Shown here piece by piece: positions 1 through 8,896 of a stretch of 64,000 bases of DNA (its first letter is position 1; each line of letters opens with the position of its first letter). The notes below the pieces were generated by a model that ran no database searches, had not been told where the DNA came from, and saw nothing but the letters and a program-made list of their open reading frames with translations. A program made the translations under genes and the position numbers. This DNA is from Muscardinus avellanarius (Eukaryota; Chordata; Mammalia; Rodentia; Gliridae): NCBI GenBank assembly GCA_963383645.1, contig OY726572.1, forward strand, positions 21,420,792-21,484,791. The letters are read 5' to 3'.

Positions 1-219
1 CTGAAAGAAAACAACTTCCAGCCAAAAATTTCCTACCCGGCAAAACTTTCTATCAAATTAGATGGAGAAATAAGCTTCCATGACAAACAGAAACTGAAGG
101 AATTTATGTCTTCAAAATCAGCACTAGAGAAAATACTCAAAGAGATTAACTACAAAGAAGAAATAGGTAACACACACCAGAACCAGAGAAACAAGATTTT
201 CCATCCAACAGACAACTAA
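1..219 (+). pseudogene. L1 ORF1 protein C-terminus, partial
   Basis: Reads LKENNFQPKISYPAKLSIKL to a TAA at 217-219, the C-terminal RNA-binding part of L1 ORF1p. All 72 codons in the window are open. The rest lies upstream of the window, so its coding capacity is unknown. Confidence 0.85.
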
Positions 220-399
220 GATTGGTTATCTGTGGAGATTCATTATTTATGTTAGTCTTTTACCTATCTCTAAATGGTATTGTTTGCCTTTATTGTTGTT
301 AATTTTTAGGATTTCTAGTTGGAATATTAATATACCTTCAGATATAGCATTTGGAAATATTTTATCCCATTCTATCAGTAACTTTTAACTCTGTTTACA

Positions 400-955
400 T
401 TGTCTTTGGATATACAATATCTTTTTTATTTTTTAGGGAGTTTATATACTCTTCTGTTGCCTGTGCCATTGAAATCATATCCAAGAAATCACTGCCAATT
501 TCAATGTTGTGAGGTTTTATGACCCAGATTTTCTCCTAAAAGTTTATAGTCTTAAGATTTATATTTAAGTCTTTTATCTATTTTGAGTTAATATTTGTAT
601 ATGGGATTAGGTAAGAGTCCAACTTTATTCTTTTCCATGTAATTATTATGTTTCAACAATATTTAGTTAGAAGATTATTATTTCCACCACCAAATGTTCG
701 TGGAAACCTTGTCAAAAATAACTTGACAATATGGGGAAGAATTTAGCTCTAGGCTTTTATTTAACTCCAATGGTTTATATATCTGCCTTTAGAATAGTAC
801 TACACTGTTTCAATTATTGTAGCTTTATATGGTTTGAAATCAGAAAATATATATCTTCTAGCTTTGTTCTTTTTCAAGATCATTTTGGGTATCTAGAGTC
901 CATATTCCATATTAGGATAGATTTTTTTCTGAAAAATAAATATATAAATATATGA
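400..955 (-). mobile_element. Inverted L1 ORF2 3'-part fragment inside the HAL1-like element, copy 1
   Basis: Read on the - strand this matches the 3' part of L1 ORF2, for example the stretch that in other L1s surrounds the codons for AACAAAGCT and GACAAGGTTT. It is degenerate, with many stops. Its orientation is opposite to the ORF1 piece beside it. Confidence 0.75.
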
Positions 956-1384
956 TAGTTTCACCTAAAAAATAGAAAAAAATATTCTCTGGTAAGAAAG
1001 AAAGTAAAAAGAAATATTGAAATGTTATCTTTAAGTCATCAAAAACTTGGTATCAGACAAATGAAACTGTTATGTGAGATTATCATTTTTAATTTTGGAT
1101 AAATTGCTATAATACTAGATGTCAACCACTAAGCCAAGCATGGGAGGGAGAGATGGGGAGAGAATGGGGTGGGGATTGGGTGGGGGCTGACTGGGCGATG
1201 TGTGCATGTATGTCTACAAAAGTTTGTACCCCACTATGATGTATGAATACAGTGCACAAATTAAAAAAAAAAAAAGATTTGCTCTCAACAGAAATATATG
1301 TAAGTGAGAGATGATAGAGCCTTCCAATGATCATCCTATGGTGCCTGAGTTAAAGGAGGCTTTGGTCATTAAAGCCTGATATCA

Positions 1385-1603
1385 GCCGGGCGTGGTGGCG
1401 CACGCTTGTAATCCCCGCGCTTGGGAGGCTGAGACAGGAGGATCGCACGGGTTCGAAGCCAGCCTCAGCTACTTAGTGAGGCTCTCAGCAACTTAGTGAG
1501 ACCCTGTTTTCAAATAAAATATAAAATAGGTCTGGGAGTATAGCCCAGAGGTAGAAAACCCCCTGTGTACCACCCCCAGTACCACCAAAAAAAAAAAAAA
1601 AAA
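1385..1603 (+). mobile_element. B1-ID dimeric SINE, young subfamily S1
   Basis: Full copy from GCCGGGCGTGGTGG to a poly(A) tail. An imperfect target duplication (AAAGCCTGAT / AAAGCCTTAT) flanks it. S1 is marked by the linker CCAAATAAAATATAAAATAG and TCTGGGAGTATAGCCC in the ID part. Confidence 0.9.
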
Positions 1604-1644
1604 GCCTTATGTCTATCTTTCTTTCTTTGTTTTTTTTTTTTTTT

Positions 1645-1853
1645 GTTTGTTTGTGTTTTTTTTTTGTTACTGGAGATTAAACTTTGAACCCAGGGACATT
1701 CTACCTTGGACCTACACTCCCAGTCTTGTTTTATTTTTTTTAATTTTGAAAGAGTTGTCTTGCTTAAATTGCTGAGGCTGGCCTTGAACCTGTGAGCCTC
1801 TTGTGTCAGCCTTCCAAGGACTGGGATTACAGGTGTGCACTAGCACACCTGGA
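1645..1853 (-). mobile_element. B1-ID dimeric SINE, older copy
   Basis: T-run, then the complement of the ID part, a T-rich linker and the complement of the B1 head ending near CACACCTGG. Diverged. Confidence 0.85.
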
Positions 1854-2055
1854 TCTTTTGAACTTTTGACACAGTAAAAAATTGTGTGTAGGGGTGGGGG
1901 TGCGTGCGCACATGCACATGTTCTACGGGTTTTTCTTTTTTTATTCCAGGGCAATTCATCATAATAAAATTAAGAATTAGGAATAGGCCAGAGTTACAGC
2001 TTGTATAAAATGGGAGCAGGGCACGTATGGAAGGTAGGATAGGCAAACTTTCAGC

Positions 2056-2815
2056 CATATCGGGTTTAGGAAGGAGGGAATGTGGCAGTGGGGACCCTGA
2101 ACCTCAGGACTTGCTATGCCAGGACCAAGACAGTCCCAGATTAACCGAGACAATCGGCCACCATAAAACTTGACTTCCTTTGGAAAGCATTCATATTCTA
2201 GAAATATGAGAACCTCAACTTGAGTTCTAGCAACTGATTAAACCTGTGGAGGGGGTCATGGGGCCACTGATGTTCAGTGTTCAAAAGTACAGATGGCCTG
2301 GGATTTGAAACTAGCGTCGAACGTGGGCTTAGTCTAGCGGGACCGGGCCCCTTTCATGTATGATCTGATGCAAATGTGCGCTCACGTGTACTCCTGGTGG
2401 AGAATGATCACTCCACCGGGGGTGGAGTCAGAATTTAACTGAAGGCTGGCGTCTGAAGACTTAAAGAAGCTGCCAGAGAACACCCCACATTCAGATTCGG
2501 AAATGTCCAGCAGAGCACAGTCTCTCACTACCCTGATGTGAAATGTCTAGGCTAAGCCCAGGCACACTGGCCGCTCCTTTCCTCATTCTGTATTATTTAC
2601 CGTGAGTGTAGTAAAGCTTTGCTGACCGGGTGAAGGGGAGTTTGCTCTGCCTTTGGGCCAAGGTTGTAAGTGTGAGGTTATCTCACCAATTGCTTCCATC
2701 ATACAGAGATGTTATCTACTGCGTGCTGTCTCACCCCTCTCCCAGGCTCAAGAACAGGGTGTTCTATTTCTTTTAAATGCTGTATAGCGAGCTCTCCACA
2801 CACGCCTGCAAATGA
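2056..2815. other. No gene seen; possible old LTR relic
   Basis: No credible ORF or recognisable exon. Parts around 2240-2480 (CTGTGG and GGCTGGCGTCTGAAG) and a late AGTAAAG near 2611 recall LTRs of the ERVL/MaLR class, but I could not align it by eye. Confidence 0.3.
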
Positions 2816-2981
2816 TTGTTAAGAGAATGCACAGATGGGTTGATAGGAAAGAATTTGACCTTTGTCACTTTTTATTCCAGTCCTGAGGAGTTGCACATTG
2901 TAATACTGAGGAGGGTAAGAGAGAAGGCGTTACCTGAAGAATTACTCTATTCTTGCAGAAGTCATGATTATAGAGAGGTGC

Positions 2982-3185
2982 CAAACTGGGCGTGGAGGTA
3001 CACACTTAAAATCCCTGTACTTGGGAGGCTGAGATAAGAGGATCACAGGTTCACAGACAGCCTCAGCAGCGTAGCGAGGCCCTTTGACATCTAGTGAGGC
3101 CCTGTTTTAAAATTTATTTTGAAATAAAATAGGGCTGAGGATATAGCTCAGAGATAGGATGCCTCTGGGTTCACTCCCCAGAGCA

Positions 3186-3244
<59 letters not shown>

Positions 3245-3333
3245 GAAGGGCTGGGGGTGTAGCTCACAGGTATAATTCCCCTGGGTTCAATTCCAGTAAA
3301 GTGCGCTCTCTCGCTCTCTCTCTCTCTCTCTCA
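2982..3333 (+). mobile_element. Old B1-ID SINE, (AAAG)n, a second ID unit and (TC)n
   Basis: B1-ID body 2982-3185. Its A-tail has expanded to AAAG repeats (3187-3243). A second ID-like unit follows at 3246-3298 and then a TC tract 3302-3333. Confidence 0.8.
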
Positions 3334-3584
3334 TGGCAGACAACAACAGAAACATAAATATTTAATAGAAAAAACAAGTGAATTCTAGAATTTCAAACCA
3401 GTAAGTTTCTATTTGCTTGTCAACAGAATTTTCTACTGGATTTTTAAATAGCATGTGTAAACTCTTGGGTGGGAAACAAGTGATCACAATGGCCACAGTG
3501 AATTCAAGTACAATCATCACCTGTAGAGAACGCCCAGCCTTCTGGATGTGGCACATGTGCTGAGTCATTAGGGAAGGCAGTTGT

Positions 3585-3985
3585 CTTCGGCTGCTAAGAC
3601 TGGGTTGTTTAGAAAGACCAGAAAGTTATTTCCTACACTTCTGGATGTTGGCAGGTCCAAGGTCAAGGCGCACTCATCTGCAAAGGGCTTTCTTGTTTTG
3701 TTATTCCATGATAAAGGCAAAAGGGCAACAGAGCAATGAAAGAGAAAGAGAGAAAGGGAAGGAGGAAGAGAAAGAGAGAGAGAGAGAGCGTCCCCACATA
3801 CCCACAAGAAAGGCTTGCTTTTATAACAAACCCAGGATAATGGCATTAATCCATTTGTGAGGACAAAGTCCTCATGACCTAATCACTACTTAAAAGTCCC
3901 AACTCACCATGCTGTTGCGTTGGAGAATGGATCTCCAACACATCAGCTTTGGAGGACACATTCAAGGCACAGCAGCAGTTGTGAA
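3585..3985 (-). mobile_element. MaLR-like LTR relic (ERVL-MaLR class)
   Basis: The + strand shows the complement pattern of these LTRs: GGATGTTGGCAGGTCCAAGG, CCTCATGACCTAATCAC and TTTGGAGGACACATTCAAGG in the expected order. A purine-rich expansion sits at 3737-3790. Ancient and non-coding; the exact subfamily is not determined. Confidence 0.65.
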
Positions 3986-4017
3986 CCTTCTAGCTCATTA
4001 GAAATGTGCTCTCTCTA

Positions 4018-4250
4018 AGCCAAGCACGGTGGAGCACGCTTGTAATCACAGCATTGGGAGGCTGAGACAGGAGGATCATGGTTCACAGACAGCCTCAGCT
4101 ACTAAGTGAGGCCCTTTGCAACTCAGTGAGACCCTGTTTCAAAATAAAGAATAAAAAATTGGGCTGGGGATGTAGCTCGGAGGTAGAATGCCCCTGGGTT
4201 CCATCTCCAGTGCTGCAAAAAAAAAAAAAAGAGAAAGAAAGAAAGAAAAA

Positions 4251-4282
<32 letters not shown>

Positions 4283-4390
4283 CAAGCAAAAAGAAAAGAA
4301 AAAGAAAAAATTAGGTCGGGGTATAACTTGGAGGTAAAATGCCTCTAGGTTCAATCCCCAGTACCTCCCCAAAAAAGAAAGAAAGAAATA
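4018..4390 (+). mobile_element. B1-ID SINE (S3), (GAAA)n tail, extra ID unit
   Basis: S3 subfamily copy 4018-4217, with linker AAAATAAAGAATAAAAAA and GCAACTCAGTGAGACC. The tail has become GAAA repeats to 4310, followed by an extra ID unit 4311-4370. Confidence 0.85.
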
Positions 4391-4702
4391 TGAAAAATGT
4401 ATTAACAGAGTTCCACCTTTCCCAAATAGTATAAGTATTCTCACCTTTGCTTCCATGACTTTATTTTTCTTAACTCTTCCAAAGTTGACAGGCACTTTCA
4501 AACCAGCTACTATAAAAGACTTGCTATATGGGAATTTAAATTTGCATACTTGTGCCATGATCACAGTGAGTTGCTTTGGCAGTTTAGAATGGAATTTAAC
4601 TTATCCCTGAGCGCTGTAGGCCCCTAAACTCGTAAGGTCTCCTTTACTACTTACCCTATAAAGTTTTTCACATTACTTTTCTTTCTTTCTTTGTAAATGA
4701 CT

Positions 4703-5046
4703 TGTTAGCCAGAGTGTGAGCACTGTGAAGTCTGACTGTGAGGCCAGAGGAGGCCAAGGACAAAGGGCCTTCAGGAAGGTGAGAAAATGGCTCTAACCAT
4801 CCTCCTGCCCCCTCCCCCACAAATGTACCTGTCCTGGCCCGCTGTTAAGTCCACCAATCAGAGACATACATGACTGTTTTGCTCTCTCTCCCTCCTAACA
4901 CCCCATAGAGCCCCTAGTCTGTAAAGAAGAGGGCTCCTGACTCTTGTGGACTCTCTCTCTAGGTCAGGTCCCCTTCCAGGCTTCACTTCAATTAAAGAGC
5001 CTGTTCTGCTCCGTGGAGCCATGTTCTATCCTTATATTTCCTAACA
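4703..5046 (+). mobile_element. Solo LTR-like element, ERV1-like
   Basis: 344 bp bounded by the perfect short inverted ends TGTTAG and CTAACA. It has a CCAAT motif (ACCAATCAG, about 4852), a pyrimidine-rich U3-like part and ATTAAA at 4991-4996 near the 3' end, as expected for a retroviral LTR. No internal viral genes flank it. The neighbouring 4-mers GACT and CTAA do not match, so no target duplication survives. Confidence 0.55.
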
Positions 5047-5561
5047 CTAAGGAGTACAATCATTGTGTGTATTTTTATCTTATCTTTTGCCAGAGTATCT
5101 TGATGTGGCCAGTGGATTACCTCTGATAAAGCTTACCTTCATCAAAGGGACTTCCACTTAAACAGTGTCTGAGGGCTTACTGTACCAAACATAGGTGACA
5201 ACGCCTGAGAGGGTGGATCCAGGTTCTGGGGTGCAGATGACACTAGCTGGCATCACCTCCTCTCACGCCTCTGGGACAGTCAGTCCCCCCAGAGACTTGC
5301 CATCCTTACCATAATGGGGCCTAATGATACACGGCAGAAATGAGCCCAGAAAAGGGAAGCCTGCCTATTGCTGCCAGAAGCCATGGTGGGAGCCAAGAGG
5401 CCCAATTTCTAGGAGTCGGTTACCTATGTCACAGTCCCGTGAGGTAGATATACCTGGCCATCCTTAGAAGAGAATGCGTGACAGTGGATTCATGCTTTCA
5501 CCCCTCTGCTGCCTGCACTTTCAGGACCAATGTGGCGGATGTGTCCTAAACCCATGCCCTA
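5047..5561. other. Unique sequence, nothing recognised
   Basis: No convincing ORF, RNA gene or repeat. Reads as ordinary intergenic DNA. Confidence 0.5.
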
Positions 5562-5760
5562 AGCCGGGTATGGTGGTGCATGCCTGTAATCCCAGCACTT
5601 GGGAGGCCAAGACCTAGGTTGGTGCCAGCCTCAGGAAACTAGCAAGGCCCTCCTCAACTTAGCAAGACCCAAAAGAATAAAATAGAGCTGGGGGTGTAGC
5701 TCAGAGGTAGACTGTCCCTAGGTTCCATCCTAGTACCACAAAATAGATAAATAAATAATA
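5562..5760 (+). mobile_element. B1-ID SINE with AAAT tail
   Basis: Starts AAGCCGGGTATGGTGG, with an internal deletion in the B1 head. The ID part is GCTGGGGGTGTAGCTCAGAG and the tail is (AAAT)n. Confidence 0.85.
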
Positions 5761-6820
5761 AACCCATGCCCGAGAGGTTGACGACAAAGCCCAGGGCTGA
5801 GACTTTCCCATAGCTGTCCACGCATGCCCATCCAGGTGGCGCTCTGCCAGCAGAGACAGCCAGGCACAGCATAGACCTGAGCTGTGCCCAGAGAGGATGC
5901 TCGGCACAAGGAGCCCTTCAAGATAAGTTCACCATCTTACCAGCCTCCTCTGCTGCTTAGAATGGCCCTTGTATGAGAGGTTGGAATGCTACAAGTTCCT
6001 GACCTTCAGGCATGAGGACTGCCCCACCCCATCGGTCTCACCCTGTCCTGGTTGGTTTGGGGCTTTGTAGACAGTTTTCCGCTGGTAAATTTTCCTTTCT
6101 GCTCTGGCATCCCTGCTGTGGACGCCACCTGATGTGAAAGGCTGGGAAGCCCCGGGTTCACCTCCTGCAGCCTGCAGTCCTGCCAAGGTGGGGGAGCGCT
6201 CTGAAGGTGTCTGGCCACTTAGCCTTGGGAACGAACTTGGGCACAAGAAGATTTCTTTCTGTGCAGCTGCAGATGCGCCTTTAATGTTTTTACTTTCGTC
6301 CTATATTGTGTCCCACCAGGCTCAGCAAAGTTGGAACCAGATCTCCCTCTTTGCCTGATAGGTAAATTCCTGTAGAGGAAGACAGGCCAAAGCCGTTTCC
6401 ATCTGTTAAGGGCTTTCAGCACTTCCCCTATAAGTCTGTACTATGCACTGACCTGATTTCATTTCCTATAGGCTCAGAGTGGGAGCTTTTGGAAGAGGCC
6501 TGCCTTCGCTTTCTGAGAAAGAGAAGCTGAAGGCTATGAGAACTTTCCAGTCATTCCAGGGGCCTCTGCTCATCTCATAGGATGGTTAGAAAGCAAGAAA
6601 CCCTGAATGGCGCAGTCAGACCCACAGGGCTGCTGCAGTTTTCTGTGGGTGGCCAGTTTTTAAAATTGGTTTGAGGGTCTTGGCATGGCACCCCTGTCGA
6701 CCATTTGCTCACAAAGAGATTGACACCTGAGCCTTTGGAGTAGTTTTTGCTCTATCCAAATGACAGACTTCTGTCCTGAAATCATGGTGGGTGTTTCCCC
6801 CCAAATTAGAGAGATCTTTG
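5761..6820. other. Unique intergenic sequence, nothing recognised
   Basis: Open frames on both strands here are short, overlap each other and have no family signature. I see no exon, promoter or repeat I can support. Confidence 0.5.
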
Positions 6821-6821
6821 C

Positions 6822-7210
6822 AGTTTTGAAGCCAGCCTCAGCAACTTAGTGAGGCTCTCAGCAACTTAGTGAGACTCTGTTTCCAAATAATTAAGAATTT
6901 AGGGCTGGGGGTGTAGCTTATAAGTAGAATCCTGGGGGTTCCATCCCCAGCACCATAAAAAAGAAAATAAAAAGATTAGAGCAATCCTTCTGGGCAAAGT
7001 GGTACATGCTACATGCCTTTAACCCTAGTACTTGAGAGGTTGAGACGGGGGATCACAGGTTCAAGGCCAGCCTCAACAACTTAGCAATATCCTCAGCAAT
7101 TTAGTGAGAACCTGTTTCAAAATAAAAAGTAAAAAATAAAAAGTAAAATGGGCTAGGAGTGTAGCTTGGAGGTAAGAAGGCCCCTGAGTTCAATCCCCAG
7201 CATCACAAAA
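6822..7210 (+). mobile_element. Two B1-ID SINEs in tandem order
   Basis: A 5'-truncated copy (6822-6960, starting inside the B1 head) is followed by an older full copy (6990-7208). Confidence 0.82.
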
Positions 7211-7394
7211 ACAGACTGTGGAATGAGGAACGATGGAGTCGGCTGCACGCAGAGGTCGTAACTTGGAGACAGTCTCCCTCCTAGCTATCAGGAGGTACCG
7301 TGTGGTCCTTGCCTTCAGAGACCCCATGCCCAGCCTGGGGCAGACACGTGACATAGAACAGCAAAGGGCCAGGGGAGGCCGCCCACGTCCAGCT

Positions 7395-7600
7395 GAGTGC
7401 CTGGGTTTTCATCCCACCCACCACTGACTAGACATGTCATCTAGCAAGTTATTTCACCTCTCAAAACTTCAGTTTCTCCACCTCTAAAATGAATCACTTT
7501 TTATAGGGTTGCTCTGAGATATAAATAAAATGATACATGTAAGGTGCTGAGCATGGTGCCTGGTGTGTAGTGATTGTGAACACTGAATTGTTAGGGAACT
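7395..7600 (+). mobile_element. MIR, ancient tRNA-derived SINE
   Basis: Shows the MIR order: CTAGCAAGTTATTTCACCTC, CAGTTTCTCCACCTCTAAAA, AGGGTTGCTCTGAGAT, ACATGTAAGGTGCTGAGCA and GGTGCCTGGTGTGTAGTGAT. Shared by all mammals. Confidence 0.85.
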
Positions 7601-7747
7601 AGCTAGGTGTGGTTGTCCCATTAGACAGGGGACCAGGCTTGGTGGGATCTGAAGTCCTCACATGTGAAGGGCGGAGCCCCAAAGGATGGGCAGCGTTCCC
7701 CTGGCAGAGCTGGAGGAAGGCATTTTAGAGCACAGAAAGGCAGAAGG

Positions 7748-8133
7748 GAAGCGAGTGGTGGTGCACACTTGTGATCTCAGTACTTGGGAGGCTGAGACAG
7801 GAGAATTGCAGGTTCAAAGCCAGCCTCAGCAATTCAGTAAGGTCCTCCACAACTTAGTGAGACCCTGTTTCAAAAAAAAAAAAAAAAAAAAGGTCGGGCA
7901 TGGTGGCACACGCTTGTAATCCCTGCGCTTGGGAGGCAGAGACAGGAGGATCGCGCAGGTTTGTATAAAATAGGTCTAGGATTGTAGCCCTGAGGTAGAA
8001 GGGTTTCCAGGAACCCCAGGACCAACCACCAAAAAAAAAAAAAAAAAAGGTAAAATAGAGCTGAGGACATAGCTCAGTAGAAAGTCCCTGGGTTCAGTCC
8101 CCAGTGTCGTCCCCCCCCCCCACACACACACAC
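7748..8133 (+). mobile_element. B1-ID SINE split by a younger S2 SINE
   Basis: The host B1 head (7748-7873) and its ID part (8050-8105) are separated by an S2 copy (7892-8048) placed in the A-rich linker. S2 is marked by GTAGAAGGGTTTCCAGGAAC. A C-run and CA repeat close the host tail. Confidence 0.85.
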
Positions 8134-8329
8134 GTAAAAGGGAAAGTACTGGGTTGGAAACTGGAGGCATGCTTTATGGAGGGGCGACTAGTACTGTGGC
8201 CAGAAGATCACCTCAATGGCCAGAAGAGAAAAGGCCTTTCTGGGATGCATGTAGGTAGTCTTCCAATACAGAGGACAGAGGCCCAGGGCCCCTTCATGGA
8301 CTTGGTCCCCAAAGCCGAAGCTGCCACAG

Positions 8330-8674
8330 CACTACTCTCGGGGTCAGCCGCGGCCCGGAAGGGCGCTCCCTTCCCACCCACCCTCCGGCCTCCCTGGGTG
8401 CGGGCCTCCTCCCAGGGCCTGGCCACTCCCCGCATCCAGCGCCCCCACCCTCAGCCGGGTGGACAGGCGGGCGGAGGCTTCTCGCGGGGGCTGTGCCGGG
8501 TGGGCAGCTTTCCCAGAGCAAGGAGAGAAGCAGGGCTGAGTCGGCGCCAGCTTCCTCAGATGCAGACATTGCCGGCGGATGGCCAGCCTGCCCCAGCCGG
8601 TGTGAGCCCAAGGGCCCCTTCAGGCACTGGGCTCCTGCTCTGGGGTCTGCAGCCCGTGACCTCAGGGTAGTAGC
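8330..8674 (+). promoter_or_regulatory. GC-rich upstream region of TCF23, candidate promoter and 5' UTR
   Basis: The 345 bases before the TCF23 ATG are GC-rich with clustered CpG and G/C runs, especially 8340-8530, unlike the SINE-rich DNA just upstream. I see no convincing TATA box and cannot place the transcription start. Calling it a promoter rests on position and composition only. Confidence 0.35.
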
Positions 8675-8896
8675 ATGTCACAGGGAGAGGCCAGAGGGAC
8701 ACCAGCCATGCCAGGAGTGGGCCATGGCCGGGCTAAGGCCAGAGCACGGTTGCTGCTGGGCACTGACGGGAAGAAGAGCCGCCTTAGCAGGACAAAGCAG
8801 GACCTGTGGGGAGAACCCAGCTGGACTGCACCAAGATGGCGCAGAGCTGCCCTTAGCCCTCCAGGGGCCAGGGCTGGGAGCCCGGCTCATGTCAGG
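8675..8896 (+). CDS. TCF23: TCF23 coding exon 1 (residues 1-74)
   Basis: Begins [16 protein letters not shown] and ends AHVR directly before a GTAAGG donor at 8897. The exon is exactly 74 codons. It encodes the basic, low-complexity N-terminal tail ahead of the bHLH domain. Confidence 0.95.

Larger units (their letters stand above)
1..1275 (+). mobile_element. ORF1-only L1-derived (HAL1-like) element, copy 1, cut by the window edge
   Basis: In order: the last 72 codons of an L1 ORF1 (1-219), an AT-rich spacer, an inverted L1 ORF2 fragment (about 400-955), an L1-type 3' UTR with a G-rich purine tract (about 1136-1190), and a poly(A) tail at 1263-1275. No sense-strand ORF2 is present. The same order and junctions recur on the - strand at 46303-49585, so this is a mobile family member and not a local scramble. 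Similarity to half-L1 (HAL1) elements is inferred from the structure. Confidence 0.8.

Noticed and set aside
1..8000. PRR30, expected upstream of TCF23 from human gene order
   Set aside because: No proline-rich coding frame of suitable length is present here; the gene probably lies left of the window.
8104..8670. 188-codon + strand ORF upstream of TCF23
   Set aside because: Begins in a SINE tail and runs through the GC-rich TCF23 upstream region; no domain, and overlapping frames are open on both strands because of base composition.
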